Under the pieces are notes generated by a model. It saw nothing but the letters and a program-made list of their open reading frames with translations. It made no database searches and was not told the origin of the DNA. The position numbers and the translations under genes were made by a program. This document shows positions 34,531 to 47,500 of a stretch of 64,000 nt of DNA, piece after piece. Within the stretch, counting starts at the first letter, position 1. Each line of letters begins with the position of its first letter. The DNA comes from Cordylochernes scorpioides (Eukaryota; Arthropoda; Arachnida; Pseudoscorpiones; Chernetidae): NCBI GenBank assembly GCA_030710605.1, contig CP092872.1:94768922-94832921 (forward strand). The letters run 5' to 3'.

Positions 34531-34829
34531 AATTTCAAGAATTTTGTTACGACTAGGAAACTTTGACATCGCCGTGGTAGCAAGCAGGGTCAGTTCGACA
34601 CACAACATTGGCTGAGGATGGACCAATCAGGAAGAAGCCCAGCTGACCAATGAAGTTGTTGACTGTTGTATGTTACTTCTCCATAATAAACTATAAGTAA
34701 CATACAAAAGTCAATAACATCATTCTGGTCCATCCTCAGCCATTGTTGTATGTCGAACTGACCGTGCTTGCTACCACGGCGATATCGAAGTTTTCTTTCT
34801 TTCATCATCGTAACAAAAACCTTGAAATT
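34531..34829. mobile_element. Palindromic MITE inserted at a SINE end
   Basis: Arms pair from AATTTCAAG and TTTTGTTACGA on the left to TCGTAACAAAAACCTTGAAA on the right, and inward GCCGTGGTAGCAAGCA / TGCTTGCTACCACGGC, GGCTGAGGATGGACCA / TGGTCCATCCTCAGCC, and AGTAACATAC. Centre near 34680. Non-coding. Confidence 0.85.
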
Positions 34830-34964
34830 CCATTTTTTATTGAGCCATCATAAGCTGTAAAACTATCTTTATATGCACCATTTTATTTTATTTCCGAACG
34901 TAAAACGGGAGATTAGGGTTTAATGGGTATTACAGATGGAATAACTCTCTGGAATATATGGATT

Positions 34965-35160
34965 CCACTCCACACAATTAGACCTAATGGAAATAGAAAC
35001 CGTCGGTTTTTAATGACCCGGATCGAATCCTGCTCTCAGCATTTTTTTAAATAAAAAAAAGTGCTTCAATGCCCCCTATTATTAACCTTAATAGTAAATG
35101 TAAGTAGCCAAACGGGGCTCTGGCACACTTGTACTTTTGATCCAATACTGTATATGCCTT
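34965..35160 (+). repeat. SINE family S fragment
   Basis: GAAACCGTCGGTTTTTAATG, box B-like GGATCGAATCC and CCAAACGGGGCTCTGG match the tRNA-like head and body of family S. Confidence 0.65.
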
Positions 35161-35174
35161 TTTAATTAAAAACG

Positions 35175-35405
35175 TGTACAAGTATTCAAAAAATTTTGAT
35201 TTTCAAACAGAAATAATGTAGTATATTTTTCTCTCATTATATAGTAGGTATTTAAAATATGTATATAATAACGTGTATATAAAAATTGTATTTATTATTA
35301 AATTGTTAAAGTGATAATCCCGTTAAAGGACTGACAAGTCCGAAAGCTTGAAAATAAAAAGTTGTACAAGAAACTTAACCCTGGAAGCTTTATTCATTTT
35401 ATAAC
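35175..35405 (+). repeat. PLE 3' end, subfamily 2
   Basis: Matches 54340-54562 over about 220 bp. It ends with the hairpin GTTAAAGGACTGACAAGTCC-GAAAGCTTG and the tail CTGGAAGCTTTATTCATTTT. The 5' side is truncated, as usual for target-primed insertion. Confidence 0.7.
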
Positions 35406-35489
35406 AAGTGTAAGTGCAAAAGTCAAACTGATTTCTATAGTGTGCTTTTGAATATCGATTTAATTATTGCATATGGTGGTGGTGGTGTG

Positions 35490-35640
35490 TTGTCCAATCC
35501 ATGGAATGGGTGGGTGCCCCGTTAGTCAGCCATATTTCAGAGTTCCCTGTTCACGGTTACCGTAGCGGCTCACGACACCGTACTACAGGGCAGTCCCTTA
35601 CTTGTGCTGCTTCTCCCGCCCGCCACGTAGAGGAGGGGTT
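35490..35640 (+). repeat. Dispersed GC-rich repeat, second copy
   Basis: CCCCGTTAGTCAGCC to CTCCCGCCCGCCACGTAGAG, the inverted counterpart of 19575-19745. It is fused to a SINE S 3' end at 35640-35790. Confidence 0.7.
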
Positions 35641-35792
35641 GGACTTCTGGACAGGATTACATATGGTAAAAGATCCGATTTCAATAACTGCTTTCTATAT
35701 GGGTAGGCATGTGATGCATTTTACAGTAAAATCAGTCGCTTACTTCCCCTAAAGATTATCATGGCTTGTACCATGTGTACTAGGGGTAATAA
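35640..35792 (+). repeat. SINE family S 3' part
   Basis: TTTACAGTAAAATCAGTCGC, ATTATCATGGCTTGTACCAT and GTGTACTAGGGGTAATA are the family S 3' end; no tRNA head. Confidence 0.65.
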
Positions 35793-36509
35793 AAACAGAC
35801 GTAATGTATGTCATTATATGTAAATATGTAATTTTTTCAATGCCGCAAGGTGGCGCTCGACCTTGAAACGAAGGTAATCTTAATGAGCAGCCGATTTCCG
35901 GCGATAAAGGTTCGTCTGCAGATTACACGTGTAGATACGGCCATGTTGCCAATGTTAAATATAGATTTTTCTTGTTCTGTGAATTTAACAATATATATGA
36001 TGAGTAAGTTCTGCGTGTGTTGTGATGTATGTAATGAGTGTGCATGCGCGAGTATGCGTTGCGATATATGCTGTAGCGTAAGTATGCAAAATAAAAATTT
36101 GCATAAAAGCATTCGATGATTTTTTCAAATTGCCAAAATGGCGATACATGTGACTCTCTTTCATGGTAAACGAACTCTTTAATACATTCTGCTTATGATG
36201 TGTGTCTGATTTTTTAAAATTGTTTTAAAATGTCATTGTAGCTCTTTTTTTGGAACATCTAAAAATGAAATGATACGTCTTTGTGTTAAAATAGGTATAA
36301 TTCACAATCAAAATATCCATTTCTAGTTTTTGAAAGTTTTTAAATCAAATATGATGTTATATGGTTCACTCCGTACCATTTAGAAATGCTAATATCAATT
36401 TATGCTGCCATCTTACGGTGGAAATATCAAGTCTCCAGGGATATAAGTTTCTTTATAAAATTTTGTATTCATAAATCCCTCTTTAGCTTTCAGGCATGGA
36501 TTCCCTTCT
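35793..36509. other. Non-coding stretch
   Basis: No gene recognised; frames on both strands at 35837-36119 have no known features. AAGGTGGCGCTCGACC near 35849 is a weak CTCF-like word. Confidence 0.35.
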
Positions 36510-36797
36510 ACAGGACACGATACAATAATCATGGTGGGTAGAAGTAGGCGACTGCTTTTACTGTAAGTGCACCACATGTCTACATATGTGAAAAGCAGTT
36601 TAAATTTTGCACTTACAAATGTACCAGAGCCCTGTTTGGTTACTTGCACTCGATGGTTGAGTTGGACTTTTTCTAGAAACGGGGGACATTAGAGCATTTT
36701 TTTTTTATCAGAAAAAAAGTGTCCAACGCGGGAATCGAACCCGGGTCATAGCAGTCGAAAACCAACGGTTCAGACCATCCTTCCACCAACCCTCTAT
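36510..36797 (-). repeat. SINE family S, near full-length
   Basis: Minus strand: tRNA-like head with GGATGGTCTGAACCG and box B GGGTTCGATTCCCGC, ending at the 3' part GTAGACATGTGGTGCAC and CATGATTATTGT. Confidence 0.8.
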
Positions 36798-37334
36798 ACA
36801 ATAAGGTGTTTTTCTCTATTAGAATGGCTTCCATGTCAGAAAGCTAGAGAGAGAGAAAAACAAGCCCTATTGACCACTAGTCAACAAAGATACAAAAAAG
36901 TTCCAATAAAATTATAGCTATAAACAATAGAATTCATACAAATATATATGTTATAATAAATATTATTTTGTGATAGAGATTAATTGCTGGTTCTTTTGAG
37001 TACATGAGTACTTAATGGTATCGTTTGCAGTCGTGTCATTATGAAAGAAAAGCAGAAGTATAATTATTTCTATCAAGTAGTTTTTATTTTAAATTACTTG
37101 AAGAAAATTACAATAAAACATTTTTTCACAGTTATATAGAATTTATTTCATAAATTCTATATTAGTGATTTTCAAAAATAGGTTAGATAACTACATATTT
37201 ACTATTTTTGTAGGTGAAAATGTCTATATAAATAATTACAAATTAAACAATAAAAATCAAAGTGAAGCTATTTTAAAAATAAATAAAAGAAAGTTTGTTT
37301 ATAAATAATTTATATATTTAGAAAATGGATTCCA
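36798..37334. other. AT-rich non-coding stretch
   Basis: No gene or repeat family recognised. Confidence 0.45.
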
Positions 37335-37452
37335 CAAGACTATATCCCGGAAAAAGGCCACACAGTGTTCTCCCCATCCATTGTGAACTGGCGAATCCTG
37401 TATAGGGCGAGAGGCCCTAAATAAAGGCTTTTTGTTGTTGTTGTTGTTGTAT
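37335..37452 (+). repeat. Retroelement 3' end with (TTG)n tail
   Basis: GGCGAGAGGCCCTAAATAAA, GGCTTTTTG and then TTG repeats. A shorter inverted copy lies at 59488-59575. The tail style fits a LINE- or SINE-type 3' end. Confidence 0.6.
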
Positions 37453-37554
37453 ATATTTAGAAAATATTATGATAAATGTGTATATTAAAGGTTAAAGACT
37501 CTTCCAGTAAGGTATATCAATTAAGAAGTTTCAGAAGATGAGTTTCTTTTAATT

Positions 37555-37625
37555 GTAAAAACGCTACAAGGTTTCGGGCAAAAGCCCTTCGACAGGCAAA
37601 ATATAACTACACTATGAAAGATATC
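37555..37625 (-). repeat. PLE-type terminal hairpin
   Basis: Minus strand GCCTGTCGAAGGGC-TTTT-GCCCGAAACC: a clean GGGC/GCCC stem before GAAAC, the best-formed of these hairpins in the window. Confidence 0.6.
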
Positions 37626-38088
37626 GATGGTTGTAGTGAATATATACACGTATTAATTTACATAAATATAAAAAAGGCATGCAAATGAACAATAATAATG
37701 ATATATTTATATATAAATCAAGGGTTACAAGCCACACTGAATTTGGATAGACCTTTGGTTATAATGGAGGTTTTGTCCCCAGCATGTTTAATTGCCATGT
37801 TGAGGAATTAACAGAGAATGATCTTGTCAAGAAGCATCCAGATGGGACACCTGTCAATCATCCATGGACCCCTGGGGGGACCACAGGTGTGAGGGGTTCT
37901 TGGAAGCTGAGCTGAAAATAAGGGAAACGGGATGGTGGCTGACACCATTCAATTAGGATTATCTTTAACTTGGGGTAAGTTGTACACTCTCTCTCTCTCC
38001 CTATAAATACCCCTTATAATAAATTAATTATTCCCAAACTTGCCCTTGCTTTATTTATCTCGGCGACAATATTGTTTCCTGTAGAGAG
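37626..38088. other. Non-coding stretch upstream of the AKR gene
   Basis: No clear gene. A GC-richer segment (37730-37960) lacks a frame I can recognise. CTCTCTCTCTC at 37988. Confidence 0.35.
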
Positions 38089-38190
38089 TGTCTTGGAAAG
38101 TACCTCCCTCACATGACGGTATAGCTGCCCGAAAGCTAGAGAGATTTCTTAATGAAAAATATTAAAAAGAAACCTATCTCTGGAGATATT
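38089..38190 (+). repeat. PLE-type terminal hairpin just upstream of AKR
   Basis: ACGGTATAGCTGCCCGAAAGCTAG followed by an A-rich tail and AACCTATCTCTGGAGATATT. It lies about 0.3 kb before the AKR start codon. Confidence 0.45.
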
Positions 38191-38358
38191 TCCAACTTAA
38201 TATTGTTACAAGGAATTATTTTATCTCATATAGCTTTATTTCAACTCGAGAGAGAAATATTTAAACATTATAATCTCCAATGAGAAAATTACAGAAGTGC
38301 TCTCTCAAGCAAGTTAGTTATAAAGATTAACATATGCAAATCAAAACAGTATGCTAAT

Positions 38359-38556
38359 ATGTCAATTGCAGGAAACAATCAGGGACTACTTTCTTTAAGC
38401 GGAGGCAGACATCGCGATAGCGCGAGTATAAATGAAAGAGGAGAAGAAAGGGGCAATAAAATATCAGCAGAAGATAGCGGCAAGATGGCAGCGGTGCCGA
38501 ATATCAAGTTGAACAACGGTCGTCTGATTCCTCAAGTTGGCCTTGGGACGTTTCAG
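38359..38556 (+). CDS. AKR exon 1, with possible N-terminal extension
   Basis: From the ATG at 38485 it encodes MAAVPNIKLNNGRLIPQVG then LGTFQ, the first AKR strand and the GLGT turn. The donor is CAG|GTGGGT. An upstream in-frame ATG at 38359 would add 42 residues rich in Arg, Glu and Ser with no AKR counterpart, so it is more likely 5' UTR. Confidence 0.85.
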
Positions 38557-41500
38557 GTGGGTGTCGTTTGTACCTTTTATTATTTATTTATTGGTATTTG
38601 ACCATATACTTCTTATCGTAGTTTCTCCTAGATCTTTGCTTTTCCACGTGACTGGAAATTCCCATCCCTGGACACTTTATTTTTCCGTTTATCATTACTC
38701 TTCACAACATTCATCCTTTCATACTTCATCCCTAAGGTTAGAAATGATCGTTATTTCTCCTTGAAATAAATTTATATTTTTTCGTTAAAAATAAATATTT
38801 GGAAGTATTCTTCATCTTTCTGGCTTATCTATAAAACGATAATCTGAAAACGTTAATCACATCAAAGATGATTGGTATATAGCAGTACAATCAGTCCGTC
38901 CATTGGTATATATTTCAACCAGATTAAATTGAATATATACCAAAATATTATATTATATATAATTTATATTAATACAAAGGAATACCGCACCATCTATATA
39001 AAACAAATGAATACATTAAGACACGAATGTTTCTTTTCACAAATAAATCAAACTTCTACTGTCTTTACTGCGATGAAAAAATATTGGGAGGGCTTGGCTC
39101 ATTAGTGGTAAACCCTCCCAGCGGTTTCGTCAATTTAATCTACCAGACCGCTTCTCAGAGCTCTAATACTGTATTGGATCATTCTGCTTTTATGTGTTAC
39201 ACTTGAAGGGTGGAATCTTAGAAATGGTATTTAGGCAAACTGTATTACATTTTCTTCTTAATTATAGACACTAAGTATATTGATACTGTTTTATACGCGA
39301 GGCTTACATATTCAGTAATTAACAGTATTTACCTTCATCAACCACTTTTGTTCTCCTTGTTTCAGTTTCAGACACATTTCTACCCCATGTCAATTACCTT
39401 TAAAACCATTTTGTTGTGATCTATACATCTATACTTCAAATGTCGTTTACAATCACAGGCCGCATTGTATTATAGCGTATTATAAGTTACTTTATGTATT
39501 ATTTACGAACGAAAAAATATGTCCAGGGTAGCCTATTGGACATAGCATCTGCCCGGTAAGCGGAACATTGTGGGTTCGATTCCCATCCCTGGACACTTTT
39601 ATTTTTCCGTTCATCATTACTCTTCATAATTCACCTTCTCATACCTCATCCAAAAGGTTAGAAATAGTCAATATTTCTCCTTGAAATAAATTTTGATTTT
39701 TCATTGAAAAGAAACTCACGCGGTGTAACTTCAAGTGTCGTTTACATCTATACATATACAGACCCCTATTATGGTACATTGAGAAAGCTCAAGTATAGGT
39801 TAAGTGAAGATTTGACGTATGGACCAATCTGCCCTTTTCAGTCCGATCACCAATATGCCCTTCGTATTATCTGCTATTACACGTGTATTTTGAAACAAGA
39901 ACAAAATTTCTAAGGTGATTTTCCTTGGAAGATATAACGGCACGAATACTGTCCTTTCTTCAAGTTCCTTCCCTTATATTTTACACCACGTGCGCACGAG
40001 AGCTGCGCATTTCATATCATTTGCATAACTCAGTGAGGCGCGTCTGCCCAGAAATTTGCATAATTTTCTGGCATTCTTACTTGGTGTTCCATTTTCAATG
40101 TCTTGCAGTGTATAATAAACTATGTTAGGTATATATTTAAAAAATTATAAAACGATTTTAAATATTTGTGTCTGAAACCACTATATTTATTTAAAAGGGA
40201 ACTGAATAGGTTGTGAATATATGATTATTATTTAGTTCTTTCTTTAATCTTTTTTAAATACAATTTTCCCCGAGTGTTTAATATTCGCAAACTTATTTTT
40301 AGCCATAATTTTCTAGAATTATGCTCATATCTAGCTTAGACAATTGACAATTTAAACAATATTATTAATTCTTCTAATCAATTGTTACAAAGGGTAATAA
40401 AATAGTAAATAAAGGGTATATAAAATGTAGGGGAATATATATAGTTGTGTATGTGTCCAAATTTCTTCAGCAAGGAAGACTTCCCCACCTTAAGAGAGTT
40501 CTCCTCCAGACAAGGTCTTCACTCCTCAGTTCCACACAGAGGAAGTACCTATATCTAGCATATCTAGCTTAGATTGCTAATCACATTTTTCAAATTTCGA
40601 TTATTTTTGTTGTTGTGGGTTATCAGAATGGTACTCCGTTTCAATTTGAATCCGGTTGACTCTTAGATATGGAGATTTTCCTTCCTTAAATATAACAGAG
40701 CTGAGTTAGATCTTCTACTATCCTGATAATTGTTGCTATCTCAGCACATGGGATGGTCAAAGTTAGATAGACTGCAAGTTATAAAGAATGATTATCACAT
40801 GTGTAGACATGTTGTGCACTTACAGTAAAATCAGTCGCCAACTTCTACTCATCATGATTATCATTGCCAGTACTACGTGTACTAGGGATAATGAAAAAAA
40901 AAAGTTAGTTAAATTTAGTTCAGAAATATGTGGAACAGATTTTGTAACGAATATTAGAATGGGGTTAAAAGAAGCTCAATGGGCATCATGTTGATTTCTA
41001 TCAATCCAACCCATCAGTTAGACCAGTTCACATCACATAAAATTTATCCAACCTCTGGCTTTGTGGTTGTTGGTGTATCAAAATTTGGTGATCAAAAAGT
41101 AAAATCAACACACACGTCAGATTGGTCTATCTAGCTGACACGGAGATTGTGGCTTTCATCAGTATATGGATGATATTTTTTGCCAAAAAAAAAAAAAAGA
41201 TAAATTGTGTGGATAGAGATAAATTTATAATATGATGCACTAGAGCGGCATCTGTTATCAAAATTCGAAATTATTTTAAAGGCGTAAGATTCTTTATAAT
41301 TGTATGTAATTCTGCTGTCCTCAAAGCTTATGTCCATAGTTCTTCTAAAATACCCATTCCAAGAGTCTAGCAACAGCATCACTATAAAAGGAAATTCCAA
41401 AAATACATTATAACAGAGATATGGTAGATTAAACTGGCGAAACCGCTGAGAGGGTTCACCACTGATGAGCCAGGCCCTCCCATTAATTTTTCCATTGCAG

Positions 41501-44500
41501 TAAGGGCAGTAGAAATTGTTTATTTTCAAAAAGAATCTTGTGCCTTTAAAATAATTTCGAATAGAGATAGATATGCCTATAAATAGATAAATAAATCCAT
41601 ATTCAAGCACATAGACATAAAAAGTTGTGGTTGTTGCAGAGCTCGGAGGCCGACGTGAGGCAGGTTGTCCTGGAGGCCATCAGGATAGGCTACCGTCACA
41701 TCGATACGGCCTACGGCTATGAGAACGAACGGGAGGTCGGACTGGGGATTGCAGATGCCATCCAGGAGGGTTTGGTCTCCAGGTCGGAGCTCTTCGTCGT
41801 CTCCAAGGTAAGGGAACATCTGTGTGCATCCACCATCTTCATCCATCCGTGCTCCAGCTGCCCAAGGATGGCCATAGCACCGAGAGGGTTCCCTACTTCC
41901 TCAAGAAATCCCTGGAACTTCTGAATCTGGACTATCTGGACTTATATCTAGTCCATAGTCCCATCCATCTGAAGGTACATCTTTCTTCTTTTCTTTTTTC
42001 GTTTTATTAATCAACCAGGCGCGATATTGAAATATTTTCGCCTATTACAGAGGAAACAAACAAAACAACAAACAAATTAGAACTTAGAATTAAATATTTA
42101 CAAATTTACATGTATTATATTCGACAGAGTTCTTAAAATGTATATAGTCAAAAGTGGCTGATGTAAGAAAGTTAAATGATTTATATCAGGTAACAAACGA
42201 TGACTTACTTCTGTAAATTTCGGACAGTCGTAGATAAGGTGAAGAGCAGTTTGTTCAGTTTCTCCGCAGGAACAAATTGGTGTTTCTGATAGACCTATTT
42301 TATGTAAGTATTTCTGGAATTTTCCGTGTGATGTGTCAAATTGAGTGACTATAAAATTTGGCTGGAACTGTATTGGAAGATACATCTTTCTTGACCCTTA
42401 TCTACATGCCTAGAAACTATAGATACCCCTAGATACCGTACATCAACATCTACAAAACGAACATTCATAAAGCCATAATCAACCTACATCAACCAATAAA
42501 CTTCTCCCTGCGGTTCCCCCTGGACCCTTGGAATATTCGACCAAATTCTGGTTCAAGGTGAATAACGTAGCAACGGCACCTATTTTCCAATGAAGATAGT
42601 GGACATTGCTGCTGCTGTGATAGAGATGCATGGAGACATCTGAGGCTCTTCATTGGACACGACAACAACAGAAAATTGACGTGGACTCAGAACTTTACAC
42701 ACCCAAGATAGAGGACATTGCGACTGCTGTGATAGAGATGTATGGAGATATCTGAGGCTCTCCATTGGACACGACAACAACATAAAATTGGCATGGACCC
42801 AGAACTTTACACACCCAAGATAGAGGACATTGCGACTGCTGTGATAGAGATGTATGGAGACATCTGAAGCTCTTCATTGGACACGACAACAACAGAAAAT
42901 TGACATGGACCCAGAGCAGCAGCTTTACACACCCAAGATAGAGGACATTGCTGCTGCTGTGATAGAGATGCATGGATACATCTGAGGCTCTTCATTGGAC
43001 ACGACAACAACATCAATAGAAAATAGACATGGATCCAGAGCAGCAGCTTTACACACCCAAGATAGAGGACATTGCTGATGCTGTGATAGAGATGTATGGA
43101 GATATCTGAGGCTCTTCATTGGACACGACAACAACAGAAAATTGACATGGACCCAGAACTTTACACACCCAAGATAGAGAACATTGTTGCTGTGTGATAG
43201 AGATGTATGGAGACATCTGAGGCTCTTCATTGGACACGACAACAACAACAGAAAATTGACATGGACCCAGAACTTTACACACCCAAGATAGAGAACATTG
43301 CGACTGCTGTGATAGAGATGTATGGATACATCTGAGGCTCTTCATTGGACACGACAACAACAACAGAAAATTGACATGGACCCAGAACTTTACACACCCA
43401 AGATAGAGAACATTGCGACTGCTGTGATAGAGATGTATGGATACATCTGAGGCTCTTCATTGGACACGACAACAGCCTATTATCTATTTAATTCTCGACG
43501 TTTTACTGACTCGCTGTCAACTCTCCTCAGGGCGTCCGTCACTGAAACCTCGAGTATTAAACAAATTATTAGTTGATGTAGCAATATTTTTCCAAACCAA
43601 CTTCCAACAAACAAATTAAAACCCATAATAATAAATCAAGTTGTCACATCACTTCCAGAAATAAAAGATAAATTTTTCCTGATAACCCGTTGTTCTAAGT
43701 GATCGACCTTGCCTCAAGAATCTTACAATATGCCATTTCCAGAAGGAAACTCTCTATGGACGCGTGTGTTCCAGCCTATCGAAGAAGGAGGAGACCCTAA
43801 GGATCCTCAACCAGACCCAAAGGCGGATTTCGTGAAGACCTGGAAGGTAAAATTAAACTTTTTTTTTTCTGAAATCTTTATTATCCTTAGTGCTACTTTG
43901 TGCAGTTTTGTGGTAGTTTGTAAGTTTGGTCAGCATATGTTTGAGATTGGGAGTAAGGTTCTGCCATCCCTCCAGAGGATGTGACGTGGTTTCAGGGAAT
44001 GGAGGATTGTGTCAACACCGGACTCACCAAGGCCATCGGACTCTCCAACTTCAACAGTGTCCAGATCCAGAAAATCTACGACTCCGCTTCCATCAAACCT
44101 GCTAACCTCCAGGTAAACTCTCCATTATATTATAAAATAAATAAAGCTTCCAGGGCTAAGTTTCTTGTTCAACCTTTTTATTTTCAAGCTTTCAGACTTG
44201 TCAGTCCTTCAACAGGAGTATCAAGATAATAAATTGATGATTTATACTATTTTTGTTGTGTGTCGATGTTACAAAAAGAACAGCCAAAAAAGTGATTTTA
44301 TAAATATATTATTATTATCAGATATAAGGATATATATGTTGACAAAAGAATAACAACCGCACACAGCAGTAGAACAAAGGCAGTCTTGAGGTATATACAA
44401 GGAAGAAGACTGACGGTTGACCGTTCCCATTGGTCAGTTATCTTCATGCAGCGCCTCCAAGCGGCGCCCACGCTTCTCTCATCAATTTTTATATACAAAT

Positions 44501-47500
44501 TATTATTTACATATTTTAAATATTAATGATATTGAAAGGGGGAGAAAATATATATTACATTCTTTGTGTGTTATAAACAATTTTTGAAAATATACGTGCA
44601 TGGTGGAGGATACGTGCTGGTTGAATGATATCTCGAGATTTCAATGATATCTCCATGAATTCCCCAAGTGTTGTACGTTGTACTTGGGAAAGTTAGGTAT
44701 CACTTAAACTTGATTGAACCACTTTAAGTATTTATACGTTGCATTTGCGCGCAATCTGTTATAATTAAATTGAACTATTTTTGATATGTATGATTTATAT
44801 AAAAATAAAACAGTTTTCTACTGCTCTTACTGCAATGTGATAAAAATAATGAGAGGGCCTGGCTCATCAGTAGTGAACCCTCCCAGTGGTTTCGCCAGTT
44901 TAATTTAAATCCCTTACTTTAATATTTAGATGTTAACCCAGCATGTACCTGGAGCCACGTACAGAATTCGCTAACAACCTTCGAGACACGTTATATGGCT
45001 GTATGACCAATGTGAAAAATTGTTCTCCATAACTTAAGTTCATTTACTTGTCAGTGAGTCAGTGGAAGGATGGTCTAAAACAGGAGTCGGCAAACTTTTG
45101 AGTCGGATGAGTCAAAAATAACAATTTACAAAATTTCAAAGTTTTTAAAGAGCCACAAATGTTTTTCTTGCCAGCAATAAATAGTACTCGCATAAATAAT
45201 ATTTACGTATGGAACTATATAAAGCAGCTTCACATTCAAAGAGCCGCATGTGGCTCGCGATTTGACGACCCCTGGTTTAAACCGTTGTTTTTCGACCGCT
45301 ACGATCCGGGTTCGAATCCCGCGCATTGGACTCTTTTTTCTAACTAAAAAATAATCTTCAATGGTCCCTGATTCTTGCGAAAGTCCAACTCCACCAGCGA
45401 GTGCAAGTAACCAAACGGGGCTCTGACACACTGATAAGTGTAAAAGTCGAACTGCTTTACACCTGTGTAGATACATAATGCACTTGCAGTAAAAGCAGTC
45501 GCATACTACCTCACCATATTTATCATAGTCTATACCACGTACTAGGGATAATAAAAAAAACTAATCATGGATATAGGCGTGTCCTTGTATCTCATTGCAA
45601 ATCCACCCATATTAAATGAAATTGGGCGTGCCCTCAACAACAATGGTTTGTGTATCGAATTACAAAAATCTACACCTGTTATGTTAAATTAAGTACATCA
45701 CCAATAACAACGTATTTCTTTATTTCTACGCCTATTTTTTGAAAATACTATTCCTGCCTAAAGTACGCCTAGTTATGGGAATGACCTCAACAACTTGCAT
45801 TCCATTACAAACCCACGCCTATAGTATATAACTGGGCGTGGCAACAAAAATAATGTGCAGTTCCAGGCCAATATACACCTCCCAATTGGTGAATGTGGGC
45901 GTGGCTAACAGAGAAGGGGTGTGTCCAGGTGGAGTGCCACGCCTACTTCGCCCAGAACGACCTGTTCAACCTGTGCAAGAAACTCAACATCACCATGACA
46001 GCCTATGCTCCTCTGGGGGCGCCATTCTTGACGGAATTTGTCAGGAACAAAGGAATGTAAGTGGAACACATCTATCTCGGTATGTAATTGATAGTAGCGA
46101 CGGGTGGTGTGCATAAAGGACAGGGACATCTTCTTTCTTATCTCCACTCAATCATATCAGGGTATCAAGCTTGTAGAGCTTGTTGATGATGTCTGCTGAG
46201 GATAAGTAGAGGTCAAAATTCGAAACTATTATAGACGTGTATGATTCTTACTGTCCTTACTGCAATGGAAAAATTAATGGGAGAGCCTGGCTCATCAGTG
46301 GTGAACCCTCCCAGAAGTTTCGCCAGTTTAATCTACCATTTTGATAACAGATTGCGCGCTAATACATCATAATAAGTAGAGGTCACCAATGAATGAGTCA
46401 ATATAGTCAATAATGTGGTTTGGGGTTGCAGGTTGACACTTAGTACATAGAAAGAAAACCTTGCAACCATTCTAGAAAGTTATTGTCCGTAGATGACCAG
46501 ACTTTAAGTCTGGAAATCAAAGATTGTTGTTCTCTTAGGAGTACAGAATTGGTGCTTGTCCCTCCTGTTCTGTACTATTCATGTGCATCATTAGATTTCC
46601 CTTCCTGCAGACATTGGGTTTTGATGGTACGGAGTAGGGGCAGAGAAGTAATCAACGTGAGCTGATGGCCTGAGCTTACTGGGAATTCCTCGTTCTCTCG
46701 AGGGGAACAAACTTCATCACGATGGAGGTTCAGGGAGTTACCTGGACAAGTGTAGACAATTAACAATTTAAACAATATATATTGATTATTCTAATCAATT
46801 GTTACAAAGGTGGGGTAAAATATATAATAAAATAGTAAATAAAGGGTAGATAAAATGTAGGGGAATATATATATAGTTGTGTATATAGATGGAAAATTTG
46901 CCGGGAGGAAATTGATCCATAGAAGCACATAGATGGCGTCAGGTTTTGACGTTTATTTTGACGGGAGAGGCGCCCTGTGCTTCTATAGTTGTGTATGTGT
47001 ACAAATTTATTCAGCAAGGAAGGTTTCCCAACCTTGAGAGAGTTCTCCTCCAGACAAGGTCTTCACTCCTCAGTCCCACACCGAGGAAGTACTTATAGAT
47101 GTGTGTCTTGGCAGACGTCAGGATGGCCAGAGTGTCATCGTCTAGGCCATGCCCGAAGACCCAGCCCTCTAGGTCAGGGGGATGATGGTAAATGCCTCCC
47201 GGATGAGAGGCCTGATGTAGGGACAAGGGTAGACACGCGCTGATTCCTTCAGTGTAGCGCTTGCGGTCCCAGATATCTAAGGGCATCACAGACATGGCTC
47301 TGTTCGGTACAGCTATAAGTCACATGTCCCTCTAAGAAGACCGGCCCACAGTACTAAGGACCGTGGGTCTATTTAGTAGGCTAGAGTCTTGTTCGTTATC
47401 GGAATTAACTAGACTAGCTGGCCATTTAGTATATTTAATTTAGGAAAAATGTTACCTCCCGATCATTTAAATAAACATTGATGATGGCTTGCACCATCTA

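Noticed and set aside
36413..36649. 78-residue minus-strand frame
   Set aside because: Runs into a SINE; the same peptide fragments recur in other SINE copies.
38359..38484. Longer AKR N-terminus from ATG 38359
   Set aside because: The added residues have no AKR counterpart or targeting signal; the downstream ATG has the better context.
39525..39595. tRNA-Thr (GGT) gene
   Set aside because: The cloverleaf is fair, but GGT is unusual for eukaryotic tRNA-Thr, there is no T-run terminator, and it continues into a repeat body.
42580..43472. Series of minus-strand frames with repeated LSWVCK and SILGV words
   Set aside because: They follow from the 111-124-bp minisatellite; unit length is not a multiple of three, and frames do not persist.
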